Shown: piece by piece, positions 16,637-24,684 of the stretch | How the letters are laid out: the number at the start of each line of letters is the position of its first letter | Position numbering within the stretch: the first letter of the stretch is position 1 | Source: an uncultured Verrucomicrobia subdivision 3 bacterium | GTDB taxonomy: Bacteria > Verrucomicrobiota > Verrucomicrobiia > Limisphaerales > UBA11358 | Direction of reading: 5' to 3' | NCBI GenBank assembly: GCA_903872345.1 | Contig: CAIQKM010000010.1 | Location: forward strand, 1 to 34,267 | DNA length: 34,267 nt | Program-made: the position numbers and the translations under genes | The notes under the pieces: model-generated | What the model was told of the DNA's origin: nothing | Databases searched by the model: none | What the model saw: the letters and a program-made list of their open reading frames with translations, nothing else

Positions 16637-18120
16637 AACCGTCCATTGCTCTCACCGCGCTCGCGCTCGCCGGCAGCCTCGCCGGCAGCCTCGCCGGTTG
16701 CGCCGTCGGACCCGACTACCATCGGCCCGCGCCGCTCCCGGCCGCCTCCGCGACCGCCACCTTCAGTGACGGCAGCACCAATGCCGTCGCTTGGAAACTC
16801 GCCGAACCCGCCGCCCAACTGCCGCGCGGCGCCTGGTGGCAATTGTTCGCGAATCCCGAACTGAACCGGCTTGAAGGACTGGCTGTTACGAATAATCAGG
16901 ACCTCGCCGCCGCCGCCGCGCGCTTCGAGCAGGCCCGCGATCTTGCCGCCGCCGCGCGCTCCGGCTTTTATCCGTCGCTCACCGCCGGCGGTACGCCGAA
17001 TGGCGATGTCACCCGCCAGCGTACCAGCGTGAATCAGCCCGTGTCCGGCAATCCCGCCGGCCAGGCGCATTCCTACGACACCTTTACCGCGCCGCTGTAT
17101 CTCGGCTGGGAACTTGATCTCTGGGGCCGCGTCCGCAACGTCGCCCACGGCGCGCAAGCCCGGTTCGTGGCCGCCGCCGATGACCTCGAATCCGCCCGCC
17201 TCGCCGTCGCCGCCGAGGTGGCCGATGATTATTTTGCATGGACCGCCCTGAACACAGAATACCAGGTCATCACCAATACGATTGACACCTATCGCCGCTC
17301 GCTGGAGCTAACGCAAAACCGTCGCCGGGGTGGGGTGGTCTCCGACCTCGATGTCGCCCAAGCCGGCACCCAACTCCACAGCGCCGAGGCCCAGCTCCCC
17401 GCCGTGGAACTCGCCCGCGCCCAGACCCTGCACGCGCTCGCGCTCCTGTGCGGCCAGTCGCCGGTGGATTTCGCCGTGACCGGCAACGGTGCGGATTTGA
17501 CCATCGTGCCCGCCGTGCCGTCCATTATTCCCGCCGCATTGCTCGAACACCGACCCGACATCGCCGCCGCCGAGCGTCGCATGGCCGCCGCGAATGCAGA
17601 CATTGGCGTTGCCAAAGCCGCCTTCTTTCCCACCGTGAAACTTGATGGCCTCGCCGGCTTCCAATCTGTAGGCTTCGACTCTTGGTTCAACTGGCCCAGC
17701 CGGTTCTGGTCCGTCGGCCCGTCCGTGACTGTACCCATCTTTACCGGCGGCCTGAACCGCGCCCATCTCGCTGCCGCCAAGGCCGCCTACGATGAAACTC
17801 TCGCCAACTATCGCTCAACCGTCCTCGGCGCCTTCGTGCAAGTGGAAGACTCCCTTGCCGCCCAGCGCCTGCTCGCCGAACAATGGACCGCCGAAAACGC
17901 CGCGCTCCTCACCGCGCGCCAGACCCTTGCCATTGCCAACAACCGATACCGCGCCGGCCTCGTCACCTTCCTCGACGTCGCCACCGCCCAGACCGACTCG
18001 CTCAATCACGAACGCACCGTCGCCCAACTCTCCGGCCAGCGCCTCGTCGCCAGCGTGAACCTCATCAAGGCTCTCGGTTCCGGCTGGGAACCGGTTGCGC
18101 CCGAGCCAACCCGAAAATAG
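16633..18120 (+). CDS. Outer-membrane efflux channel, NodT/OprM-type lipoprotein
   Basis: A 495-residue TolC-like channel. The N-terminus is a lipoprotein signal with the lipobox LAGC followed by AVGPDYHRPAPLP, the classic NodT-family opening. Just before it the triplet Leu-Ala-Gly-Ser is tandemly repeated because a 12-bp DNA unit (gccggcagcctc) is repeated near 16670-16695. Such a unit can change copy number and alter signal length. Two outer-membrane-efflux repeats follow, including LGWELDLWGRVRNVAHGAQA, RRGGVVSDLDVAQAGTQL and LLEHRPDIAAAERRMAAANA. It completes the tripartite pump and begins with a 4-nt overlap (ATGA) with the adaptor gene. Confidence 0.95.
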   Translation: MKPSIALTALALAGSLAGSLAGCAVGPDYHRPAPLPAASATATFSDGSTNAVAWKLAEPAAQLPRGAWWQLFANPELNRLEGLAVTNNQDLAAAAARFEQARDLAAAARSGFYPSLTAGGTPNGDVTRQRTSVNQPVSGNPAGQAHSYDTFTAPLYLGWELDLWGRVRNVAHGAQARFVAAADDLESARLAVAAEVADDYFAWTALNTEYQVITNTIDTYRRSLELTQNRRRGGVVSDLDVAQAGTQLHSAEAQLPAVELARAQTLHALALLCGQSPVDFAVTGNGADLTIVPAVPSIIPAALLEHRPDIAAAERRMAAANADIGVAKAAFFPTVKLDGLAGFQSVGFDSWFNWPSRFWSVGPSVTVPIFTGGLNRAHLAAAKAAYDETLANYRSTVLGAFVQVEDSLAAQRLLAEQWTAENAALLTARQTLAIANNRYRAGLVTFLDVATAQTDSLNHERTVAQLSGQRLVASVNLIKALGSGWEPVAPEPTRK

Positions 18121-18423
18121 CGGATGAAGAATAGATGGTGGATTGCCACCAACGCCCGGAGCGCGGGTCTGTGACCCGCAGCAATGTGGACAGACCTGCG
18201 AATGGGATGATTTCCAAACGAACACCATTTGCCCTTTGGAAGATGCTGCGGGTCACAGACCCGCGCTCCGTACACTGGGCGTTGGATGTTCATTGTTGGA
18301 TGTTTCCGAGTTCTCCCTTTGCAGCTTCTCTGGAGCTTGGACGCTTGGAGCTTTCCCTTCCCATCCGCCGTTGAAATAACTTGTTTGCCAACCCCTCCGG
18401 TTTGTTTGCAAACTTTTATCAGC
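18121..18423. other. Repeat-filled spacer after the efflux operon
   Basis: There is no gene in these 303 bp. The first half is a large REP-like inverted repeat (separate entry). The second half (about 18277-18370) is a tract of tandem-like words: ggatgttcattgttggatgtt, then cttctctggagcttgg and acgcttggagctttccc. Similar 'ttggatgttg' words recur at about 25457-25493. The repeat may also terminate the operon, although there is no T-run after it. Confidence 0.6.
18149..18285. repeat. Large REP-like inverted repeat with nested palindromes
   Basis: A perfect 27-bp inverted repeat has arms at 18157-18183 and 18244-18270. Each arm is itself a hairpin (gcgggtc-tgt-gacccgc). Outside it a 9-bp pair, ccaacgccc (18149-18157) and gggcgttgg (18277-18285), extends the symmetry, with a 6-nt insertion on the right side. 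The ~60-bp centre shows no coding potential. The form is that of two head-to-head REP units, as in a bacterial interspersed mosaic element. Such elements are moved by RAYT transposases elsewhere in a genome; none is seen in this window. Confidence 0.85.
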
Positions 18424-18861
18424 ATGAGCCAAGCCAGCACCACCCTGCACATCCGCGCCTATCAACCAGGCGATGAAACCGCCGTCATCAACCTGTGGCA
18501 ACGCTGCGGTCTGGTGCGGCCTGCGAATGACCCCGCCAAGGACATCCGGCGCAAGCTGGCCGTGGATCCCGAACTGCTGCTGGTGGGATTGGCCGGCTCC
18601 GAAGTTGTTGCCGCCGTCATGGTCGGTTACGACGGTCATCGCGGCTGGATTAATTACCTGGCCGTGGATCCGGACCAGCAACGCCATGGCTATGGCCGGC
18701 AGATCATGACCGAGGTCGAGCGATTGCTGCGCCTCCGGGGCTGCGCCAAGATCAATCTGCAAGTCCGTACCAGCAACCTGGCCGTCGTCGCCTTTTACCA
18801 AAGCCTCGGCTTTGTTGAGGATCCCGTTATCAGCCTCGGCAAACGGCTGGAATTTGATTAG
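18424..18861 (+). CDS. ypeA: GNAT acetyltransferase, YpeA-like
   Basis: The ATG at 18424 gives 145 residues; the longer open frame upstream is repeat sequence. The protein follows E. coli YpeA closely in pattern: RAYQPGDETAVINLWQRCGL, then VRPANDPAKDIRRKL, MVGYDGHRGWINYLAVDPDQ, the acetyl-CoA loop QRHGYGRQIM (R/Q-x-x-G-x-G/A at about residues 82-88) and a conserved end VISLGKRLEFD. YpeA-type proteins are single-domain N-acetyltransferases with a poorly known acceptor. It stands alone between two repeat-rich spacers, so no pathway can be assigned from neighbours. Confidence 0.88.
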   Translation: MSQASTTLHIRAYQPGDETAVINLWQRCGLVRPANDPAKDIRRKLAVDPELLLVGLAGSEVVAAVMVGYDGHRGWINYLAVDPDQQRHGYGRQIMTEVERLLRLRGCAKINLQVRTSNLAVVAFYQSLGFVEDPVISLGKRLEFD

Positions 18862-18888
18862 CGGTTTGTTATTGGCTTCCCCCCGTTC

Positions 18889-18954
18889 GGAGTCCCGCCT
18901 TCAGGCGGTCCGGTCGCTGCAAGCCCAAGCCCGACCGGCTAAAGCCGGAACTCC
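18889..18954. repeat. REP-like pair with covarying hairpins
   Basis: Two 22-nt arms in inverted orientation (18889-18910 and 18933-18954) agree at 18 of 22 positions. Each arm holds a small hairpin: ccgcc-ttca-ggcgg in the left arm and ccggc-taaa-gccgg in the right. Two of the four differences form a compensatory C-G to G-C swap inside that hairpin, so pairing is kept in both. The spacer is 22 nt. No gene overlaps it. Confidence 0.75.
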
Positions 18955-19049
18955 AAACCTGAACCGCCCTCGTCCATCCTCCATCCTCGTTCCCTCTGAA
19001 TAGACTCGCCGTCCCAGCCTCCTTTCAGCCACCATAAGCCCGAAGTCGC

Positions 19050-19457
19050 ATGAAACGTTTTCTTGTCATTCTGATCCTCCTGGCCCCCGTGGCGGCCTTG
19101 GTGATCTTCAGTTGCTTTGACCTCCTGCCCGCGCGCGGCCTTACGGGCATCCGCATGGAAACCATGAAACAGCGCATTCTCCATTACGCCCGCACCCACA
19201 ACGAACTTCCCAAGACCGCCGCCGACCTCCCCCTGCTAACCAGCCGCGACAACACCGTGCAAGACGGCTGGGGCCGCGACATCCGGTTTGAAATCGCCAC
19301 CAACGGCATCGTCACCCTCACCAGCCTCGGCCGCGACGACCGCCCCGGCGGCACCGGCGACGACGCCGACATCACCCGCGCCTTCCCCGCCCACAACCCT
19401 CAAGGCGGTTGGAGTGAAGAAACCGTGGCCTGGAGTGCTGATTCACTGGTCAAATAA
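19050..19457 (+). CDS. Pseudopilin-like (GspG C-terminal type) small protein
   Basis: A 135-residue protein with an N-terminal membrane helix or signal anchor (MKRFLVILILLAPVAALVIF). The body resembles the C-terminal domain of type II secretion major pseudopilins. It has a helix (METMKQRILHYARTHNELPK), then DGWGRDIRFEIATNGIVTL and TSLGRDDRPGGTGDDADI, where the Asp-rich turn matches the calcium-site loop of GspG. The canonical prepilin cleavage motif (G-F-T-L-x-E) is absent. It is therefore either a divergent pseudopilin or a membrane-anchored protein that borrowed the GspG domain. Such stand-alone GspG-like proteins are frequent in Verrucomicrobiota and Planctomycetota. No secretion-system genes are adjacent. 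Confidence 0.7.
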   Translation: MKRFLVILILLAPVAALVIFSCFDLLPARGLTGIRMETMKQRILHYARTHNELPKTAADLPLLTSRDNTVQDGWGRDIRFEIATNGIVTLTSLGRDDRPGGTGDDADITRAFPAHNPQGGWSEETVAWSADSLVK

Positions 19458-19744
19458 CTTGTCCCCATAGCCGCCCACCACCCAGGGCTGAAGGCCCATA
19501 AGGTTATAGCCCAGGCAGCAGCGAGTCCCCGAGCGCAGGCCTGGGTATCCGCCCCAAACATTTCTCCCGCCCGGCAAGGTAAGCACATTCGTGGCACCTG
19601 ATTGTTGACCGCAATGCCCCTCAACATTTGCTGCCGACCTTGGTAAACGGCACTGGACAAGCATGATGAATAAGTTTAAATCCCGATTGTGAAACGGGTT
19701 GCTGATCCGGCACGGCGCAGTTTAGCTTATTACGGTGTCATAAC
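19458..19744. other. Spacer with degenerate repeat
   Basis: No gene is seen in 287 bp. The tract at about 19485-19555 (gggctgaaggcccataaggt, then tagcccaggc and further on gcctgggta) can fold as a cruciform through agcccaggc/gcctgggt. It looks like a worn copy of a dispersed REP-type element (inference). Confidence 0.45.
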
Positions 19745-20476
19745 ATGTGCGTCACACAACAAAAGGGACCTGCAGGTCGAGGTTGCTGGAATGCTGCTAA
19801 ATGCGCATTCACGCTGATGGAGTTGTTGGTTGTTGTCGGCATTATCGGAATATTGGTTGCGCTTTTGTTGCCTGCGCTTCTTCAAGCCAAGCGCAGATCA
19901 CAACAACTGCATTGCATCAGCAACTTGCATCAATTCGGCATTGGCATTCAGAACTTTTTGGCTAACAACCACGCTTATCCATCCTTCTTTGCCGGCAACG
20001 AGAGTGATAATCCAGGAACTTGGTCGAGGCAGTTGGAAGTTGGAGGATTCGACATTTCCAAGCCCAAACTCGGATTTATCAACAAGGATGTTTGGCGCTG
20101 TCCATCGGCTCGCTTAAAACAGACAAATTCGCAATGTTATGGCTATAATACATTCGGGACTCTTTTTCCGGGAGATTGGAACCGCGCGTTGGGCTTGGCT
20201 GGACACTATAGTTCAAGTTCCGGTTTGCAGGTGCCAATTTTAGAATCGGAAGTGGTTGCCCCAAGTGACATGATGGCAATGGGGGATAGCGACAGTATGG
20301 ATTTCATGCGAAATGAGGCATTTGCTTTTTCAGGGTATCCGCCGCATGACAGAAGAGCCAACGTGGTGTTTTGCGACGGCCATGTTGAGTCGCCGACGCT
20401 GCAATTTCTCTTTGACGACACCAGCGATGCAGCCTTAATCCGCTGGAACCGCGACCACCAACCTCACCTGAATTAG
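19745..20476 (+). CDS. Prepilin-type cleavage/methylation protein with H-X9-DG domain (DUF1559-like)
   Basis: A 243-residue protein with a class III (type IV pilin-like) leader: AFTLMELLVVVGIIGILVAL at about residues 22-41, with cleavage expected just before Phe23. Here Ala replaces the usual Gly at the cleavage site. The hydrophobic helix is followed by QAKRRSQQLHCISNLHQFG, and the C-terminal H-X9-DG signature is present as HDRRANVVFCDGHVE near residue 200. This family is greatly expanded in Verrucomicrobiota, Planctomycetota and Lentisphaerota and is thought to form pseudopilin-like surface structures; its exact job is unknown. Codon use is visibly less GC-biased than in neighbouring genes. 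It stands alone between spacers. Confidence 0.9.
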   Translation: MCVTQQKGPAGRGCWNAAKCAFTLMELLVVVGIIGILVALLLPALLQAKRRSQQLHCISNLHQFGIGIQNFLANNHAYPSFFAGNESDNPGTWSRQLEVGGFDISKPKLGFINKDVWRCPSARLKQTNSQCYGYNTFGTLFPGDWNRALGLAGHYSSSSGLQVPILESEVVAPSDMMAMGDSDSMDFMRNEAFAFSGYPPHDRRANVVFCDGHVESPTLQFLFDDTSDAALIRWNRDHQPHLN

Positions 20477-20778
20477 TAATGTCAGCAAACCTGAAGTAGG
20501 TTCATTTTTTATACAAAGGGGAGGGAGAAGGGGTATAGTTTTGTATTCGTTCCAACCTTACGGCATACCACCGAATACCCGCATATTTCCACCCATCCCA
20601 AATCGCGCCAACACCCCGCCTCGCCCGCTTCCAGTGGCCGTATCGCCGTTTTGGCGGCGGGCTGCCAAGACCTGGCGTGCCATCGCGAACCCATCCGATG
20701 AGGGCAATCTATTTAACGTGTCCGCCAACCACAAAATGGAATCCGGGGTTTTCCCGGACTCCATCCGTCGCAAAATAC
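20477..20778. other. Spacer with no recognised gene
   Basis: Open frames cross this stretch on both strands but none has a family match or a plausible start. One minus-strand frame reading MARQVLAARRQNGDTATGSG runs into the DUF5069 gene in another frame and could be a decayed coding remnant. A purine-rich run (ggggagggagaagggg) lies at about 20518-20533. The right end contains the terminator hairpin listed separately. Confidence 0.4.
20738..20762 (-). terminator. Likely terminator of the DUF5069 gene
   Basis: A 10-bp stem with one mismatch (ggaatccggg / cccggactcc) closes a short T/G loop 16 bp beyond the stop of the minus-strand DUF5069 gene. On the minus strand the hairpin is followed by attttgt, a weak U-tract. 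Confidence 0.5.
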
Positions 20779-21222
20779 TCAGGACTTGCCGCCGAAGGAC
20801 ACGAAGTCGTCCACGTCGAGCACGTCGAACCAGTTGACGATGTCGGTGCGGGTGGGGGCGAGCGACTTGTGCAGGTCGTTGAAATATTCGCGGCCCTCGG
20901 GATTGTCCGGGCTGCGCTGTTCCTGCCACGCGGACCACGCGGCGATTTCCGGGGCGGTGCGCTTGTGCTTGGCGTTCGCGTTGATCCAGGCCAGCACGTC
21001 GCTGTCGCTCTGGGGCAGCACGGCCTTAAGCGCCTCGGCATCAATGCCCACATAGTCCAGAAAGCGCTGGTCCAAGGGGCAGGCATAATGGTACTCGCCG
21101 TTCAGGCCGGTCAGGGTGGCGCGGCCTTTGTCCAGCATGCGCGGCAAAATGACATAGCCGCCGAGTCTTACCCGCGGACTCCGCGGGGGAAATTTCGTGA
21201 GATCAGGTTGATGTAATGACAT
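20779..21222 (-). CDS. DUF5069 domain protein
   Basis: The start at 21222 gives 147 residues (MSLHQPDLTKFPPRSPRVRL). An upstream in-frame start at 21264 is unlikely because it would extend into the divergent promoter gap. The sequence matches DUF5069 as remembered: DLTKFPPRSPRVRLGGYVIL, then LPRMLDKGRA, GEYHYACPLDQRFLDYVGID and DVLAWINANAKHK. The family is common in Verrucomicrobiota and of unknown function. There is no signal peptide or membrane segment. It is divergent from psd with a 97-bp gap, so a shared regulatory region is possible. Confidence 0.82.
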   Translation of the reverse strand: MSLHQPDLTKFPPRSPRVRLGGYVILPRMLDKGRATLTGLNGEYHYACPLDQRFLDYVGIDAEALKAVLPQSDSDVLAWINANAKHKRTAPEIAAWSAWQEQRSPDNPEGREYFNDLHKSLAPTRTDIVNWFDVLDVDDFVSFGGKS

Positions 21223-21319
21223 AATTGGTTGTTTGGTTGTACCGCCGGGGGCGGCAAGGGTCAAAATGCACCCAAAATGCTGAATTGCAAGAAGCGCGTA
21301 AAAATTTTATTTTAGTCCG

Positions 21320-22006
21320 GTGAAACACTCTGGAAAAGCCTCCGCGGCCGCGCTGAAAATGATCGGCCTGTCCGCCATTGCCCTGCTGGTGCTGCTTGTT
21401 GTGGCCTGGCTCGCCGCCAAAATCGGTTCCATCATCATGGCGCTGACGGGGGTGATCATCGCCCTGTGGGCGCTGTTCGTCGGCTTCACCTTCTATTTTT
21501 TCCGCGACCCGGACCCCGCGCCGCCCTCCGGGGCCAAGCTGGTGATCGCCCCCGGCCATGGCAAGGTCGATACCATTGACTTCACCACGGTGCCCGATTT
21601 CATCGGCGGCGAATGCCGGCGCATCTCCATCTTCCTCTCCGTGTTCGACGTGCATGTCCAGAATTCCCCCGTCACCGGCCGGGTGGCCTTTTTCAAGCAT
21701 TCCCCGGGGCAATACCTGAACGCCATGCGCGCGGATTGCTCGCTGTACAATGAAAACGTGCTGATTGGCATCGAATCGGCGGATCCGGCCGGCGTAAAAG
21801 TCGGCGTCCGGCTCATTGCCGGGCTTATCGCCCGCCGCATCGTGCCGTGGGTGAGCCAGAACGATCCCGTGCAGCGCGGCGAACGCATCAGCCTCATCCA
21901 GTTCGGTTCCCGCGTGGATGTTTACCTGCCCAAAGACGCAAAAGTGAAAGTGCAGCTTGGCGAACGGGTCGTGGGCGGGCAGACTGTCCTCGCATCACTA
22001 GACTAA
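21320..22006 (+). CDS. psd: Phosphatidylserine decarboxylase, short form
   Basis: Converts phosphatidylserine to phosphatidylethanolamine at the inner membrane. This is the short (~228-residue) PSD-A type. Two hydrophobic helices (about 13-60) anchor it, followed by FYFFRDPDPAPPSGAKLVIA with the conserved R-D-P. Next come VFDVHVQNSPVTGRV with the family His, YNENVLIGIE, and the self-cleavage region SLIQFGSRVDVYLP near residue 195. The Gly-Ser bond there is expected to break and leave a pyruvoyl group on the new alpha chain. The pssA gene that makes its substrate begins 5 nt after its stop. Confidence 0.93.
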   Translation: MKHSGKASAAALKMIGLSAIALLVLLVVAWLAAKIGSIIMALTGVIIALWALFVGFTFYFFRDPDPAPPSGAKLVIAPGHGKVDTIDFTTVPDFIGGECRRISIFLSVFDVHVQNSPVTGRVAFFKHSPGQYLNAMRADCSLYNENVLIGIESADPAGVKVGVRLIAGLIARRIVPWVSQNDPVQRGERISLIQFGSRVDVYLPKDAKVKVQLGERVVGGQTVLASLD

Positions 22007-22010
22007 TGCC

Positions 22011-22865
22011 ATGGCCGACAAACCGGAAAACCAGCCCGCACCTGCCGCCGAAAGCGACAAGTTGAAGATCTATTTTCTGCCGAACCTCATGACGGCGGGG
22101 AATTTGTTCTGCGGTTTCCTCGCGCTCACCAAGATCGTGGAGGCGGATCCGGCGTCGGATGATTTTACCAAGACCATCCACACGGCCCTGTTTCTGATCC
22201 TGCTGGCGTGCATCTTTGATTTGCTGGATGGCCGGGTGGCGCGCATGGGCGGTCACGAAAGCCCCTTCGGCCGCGAATTCGATTCCCTGGCGGACATCGT
22301 CTCCTTTGGCGCCGCGCCGGCGTTTCTGGTCCATCGCATTGTGCTGGCGAACGTGTTTCATGACCGTCCCCAAATCGGCTGGTTCATCGCCTCGGTTTAT
22401 TTGATCTGCGGCGCGTTCCGACTCGCGCGGTTCAACTGTCTGGCCGCCATGAGCAGCGGCGGTGGCGGCAAGGAATTCCTCGGCTTCCCGATTCCGGCGG
22501 CCGCCGGGCTGGTCGCCTCGCTCACATTGTTGCTGCTGTGGGTGGAGGAAAAAGGGTTCACCGTCAGCAAATGGCGTTTCCTGCTGCCGGTCATTCTATT
22601 GTTTCTCTCGGCCATGATGGTCAGCGAGGTCAAGTATCCAAGCTTCAAGTCCCTCGATTTCCGGGCCAAGCGCAGCTTCCTGAAAATGCTCATCATTGTG
22701 CTGTGCGTGGGCTTTTTCCTGATCCTGTGGGAACACGTGCTGCCTGTCCTGGCCCCGGCCATTTTCACGGTCTATCTGCTGTATGGGTTTGTCCGACCCT
22801 ACATTCCCCGCGCCACGCAACGGGAGATTGAGGAAGAAACGGACGAACCGGAGTCGCCCCACTGA
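22011..22865 (+). CDS. pssA: CDP-diacylglycerol-serine O-phosphatidyltransferase
   Basis: Makes phosphatidylserine from CDP-diacylglycerol and serine, feeding the adjacent decarboxylase. The complete CDP-alcohol phosphotransferase signature is seen at about residues 74-97: D-G-x2-A-R-x8-G-x3-D-x3-D, reading DGRVARMGGHESPFGREFDS then LAD. Around it are seven or eight membrane helices. The 284-residue length and the opening YFLPNLMTAGNLFCGFLALT fit the type II (Bacillus-like) PssA family. The charged C-terminus (REIEEETDEPESPH) is cytoplasmic. The stop lies just before the LysE-type gene. Confidence 0.93.
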   Translation: MADKPENQPAPAAESDKLKIYFLPNLMTAGNLFCGFLALTKIVEADPASDDFTKTIHTALFLILLACIFDLLDGRVARMGGHESPFGREFDSLADIVSFGAAPAFLVHRIVLANVFHDRPQIGWFIASVYLICGAFRLARFNCLAAMSSGGGGKEFLGFPIPAAAGLVASLTLLLLWVEEKGFTVSKWRFLLPVILLFLSAMMVSEVKYPSFKSLDFRAKRSFLKMLIIVLCVGFFLILWEHVLPVLAPAIFTVYLLYGFVRPYIPRATQREIEEETDEPESPH

Positions 22866-22866
22866 C

Positions 22867-23559
22867 ATGGCCGATCTGTCTCCAGTTCCGCTCGCGGCCA
22901 TCGCGGGCTTTGTTTGCGCCCTGATGTTTTCCGCCATCCCCGTCGGCCCCATCAACCTGACCATTCTCAATGAAGGTTCCCGGCGCGGTTTTGCCTGGGC
23001 CCTGCTCATCGGCCTCGGCGCCGCCACGATGGACTGCATCTATTGCGCCATCTCGTTTACGGGGTTCACGTCGTTTTTCGATCATGGGATCGTCAAGGCC
23101 CTCATGCAGGTGTTCAGCGTGGTGTTCCTCATCTTTTTGGGCTGCAAATATCTCTTTGCCCAGACGGTCAATGTCCCGACCAAACTGGATGTCGCCTCCG
23201 AGAAACTCGGCGCCCGGCTGGATGAAAAGCTGCACCCGCACTCGGCCTACATGACCGGCTTTGTCCGCGTGCTCGGCAACCTGGGCGTGCTCCTCACCTG
23301 GATCGTCCTGACCGGCACGCTGGTCGCCCATGAGTGGGTGGCCGATCAAATCTCCGCCAAGGCCGCCTGCGTGGCCGGCGTGCTGCTCGGCACCATCCTG
23401 TGGTTCCTGATCCTCAGTTTCGGCGTGTCCCGCGGCCACGGCAAATTCAGCACCAAGACCCTTTTGCGCCTCCAGCATGTCTCCGGCATCTGCCTCGTGC
23501 TGGCCGGCGTTTTCGACGGCATCACCGTGGCCTGGGAACTCACCAAACACAAAATTTAA
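22867..23559 (+). CDS. LysE/RhtB-family membrane exporter
   Basis: The ATG at 22867 follows the pssA stop by 1 nt; the longer open frame upstream overlaps pssA and is not used. The 230-residue protein has about six membrane helices. The family's opening signature is visible in VCALMFSAIPVGPINLTILN, then EGSRRGFAWALLIGLGAATM (P-x-G-P and the G-R-R-x-G loop). LysE-family proteins export amino acids or other small polar compounds. A charged insert (NVPTKLDVASEKLGARLDEK) lies between helices 3 and 4. The tight linkage to phospholipid genes could be simple operon packing; the substrate is unknown. Confidence 0.85.
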   Translation: MADLSPVPLAAIAGFVCALMFSAIPVGPINLTILNEGSRRGFAWALLIGLGAATMDCIYCAISFTGFTSFFDHGIVKALMQVFSVVFLIFLGCKYLFAQTVNVPTKLDVASEKLGARLDEKLHPHSAYMTGFVRVLGNLGVLLTWIVLTGTLVAHEWVADQISAKAACVAGVLLGTILWFLILSFGVSRGHGKFSTKTLLRLQHVSGICLVLAGVFDGITVAWELTKHKI

Positions 23560-23571
23560 CTTTCTTTTATT

Positions 23572-24675
23572 ATGCTTAAAGCTGGAATCGTCGGACTGCC
23601 CAACGTGGGCAAATCAACCCTGTTCAACGCCGTCACCCGCACCCGCAAGGCGGTGGCCGCGAACTATCCCTTCTGCACCATCGACCCCAACGTCGGCATC
23701 GTGACCGTTCCCGATGCCCGTCTGGCCGTGCTGAAAGGCATCGCCAAAACCCAGGTCACCATTCCCGCCGCCGTTGAATTCGTGGATATCGCCGGCCTCG
23801 TCAAAGGCGCCAGCGCCGGGGAAGGCCTTGGCAACAAGTTCCTTTCCCACATTCGCGAAGTGGATGCCATCGTCCAGGTCGTCCGCTGCTTTGAAGATGC
23901 GGATATCCATCACGTGGCCGGCAACGTGGACCCCGTGCGCGACATCGAAACCATCACCACCGAACTCGCCCTCGCCGACCTCGACAGCGTCAAGAAACGC
24001 CGCGCCGGCATGGCCAAGGACGTGAAGCGCGGCGACAAGCAGTGCGTGGCCGAGGACGCCATTCTCGCCAAGCTCGAAGCCCATCTGGATACCGGCAAAC
24101 CCGTCATCACCCTCGAGCTCACCCCCGAGGAAAAGGCCGTCTCCCGCCTGTTCTGGCTGATGACCGACAAGCCCACCATCTTTGCCTGCAACGTCAAGGA
24201 ATCCGACCTCGCCACCGCCGACCAGAATCCCCACGTCCTCAAGGTGCGCGAATACGTCAAAACCCATCTGGCCTGCGAAGCCGTCATCATTAGTGCGCAG
24301 ATTGAAAGCGACCTTATTGATCTTTCTGATGAAGAGGCGAAGGAATTTCTGAAGGAACTCGGCGTGGCTGAATCCGGCGTGGGCGCCCTCATCCGCGCCA
24401 CCTACCATTTGCTGGGCCTGCGCACGTATTTCACCGCCGGTGAAAAGGAAGTGCGCGCCTGGACCATCCATAACGGCGACACCGCCCCTCAGGCCGCCGG
24501 TGTGATTCACTCCGATTTCGAACGCGGCTTCATCAAAGCCGAAACCGTCGCCTACGACGACCTCGTGAGCTGCGGTTCCGTGGCCGCCGCCCGCGAAAAG
24601 GGCCTCTACCGCATGGAAGGCAAGGAATACATCGTCAAAGACGGCGACGTGCTGCTGTTCAAGTTCAACGTCTGA
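23572..24675 (+). CDS. ychF: Redox-regulated ATPase YchF (Obg-like)
   Basis: A 367-residue P-loop NTPase of the Obg/OLA1 branch. Seen are the P-loop [11 protein letters not shown] at residues 6-16, the switch region [31 protein letters not shown] and the altered G4 motif N-V-K-E (in place of NKxD), which gives YchF its preference for ATP over GTP. A coiled-coil insert follows near residues 130-160. The C-terminal TGS domain ([20 protein letters not shown] onward) ends the protein. It binds ribosomes and influences stress and redox responses in other bacteria. It begins 12 nt after the LysE-like gene and ends before a strong terminator. Confidence 0.97.
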   Translation: MLKAGIVGLPNVGKSTLFNAVTRTRKAVAANYPFCTIDPNVGIVTVPDARLAVLKGIAKTQVTIPAAVEFVDIAGLVKGASAGEGLGNKFLSHIREVDAIVQVVRCFEDADIHHVAGNVDPVRDIETITTELALADLDSVKKRRAGMAKDVKRGDKQCVAEDAILAKLEAHLDTGKPVITLELTPEEKAVSRLFWLMTDKPTIFACNVKESDLATADQNPHVLKVREYVKTHLACEAVIISAQIESDLIDLSDEEAKEFLKELGVAESGVGALIRATYHLLGLRTYFTAGEKEVRAWTIHNGDTAPQAAGVIHSDFERGFIKAETVAYDDLVSCGSVAAAREKGLYRMEGKEYIVKDGDVLLFKFNV

Positions 24676-24684
24676 CCCAACCGG

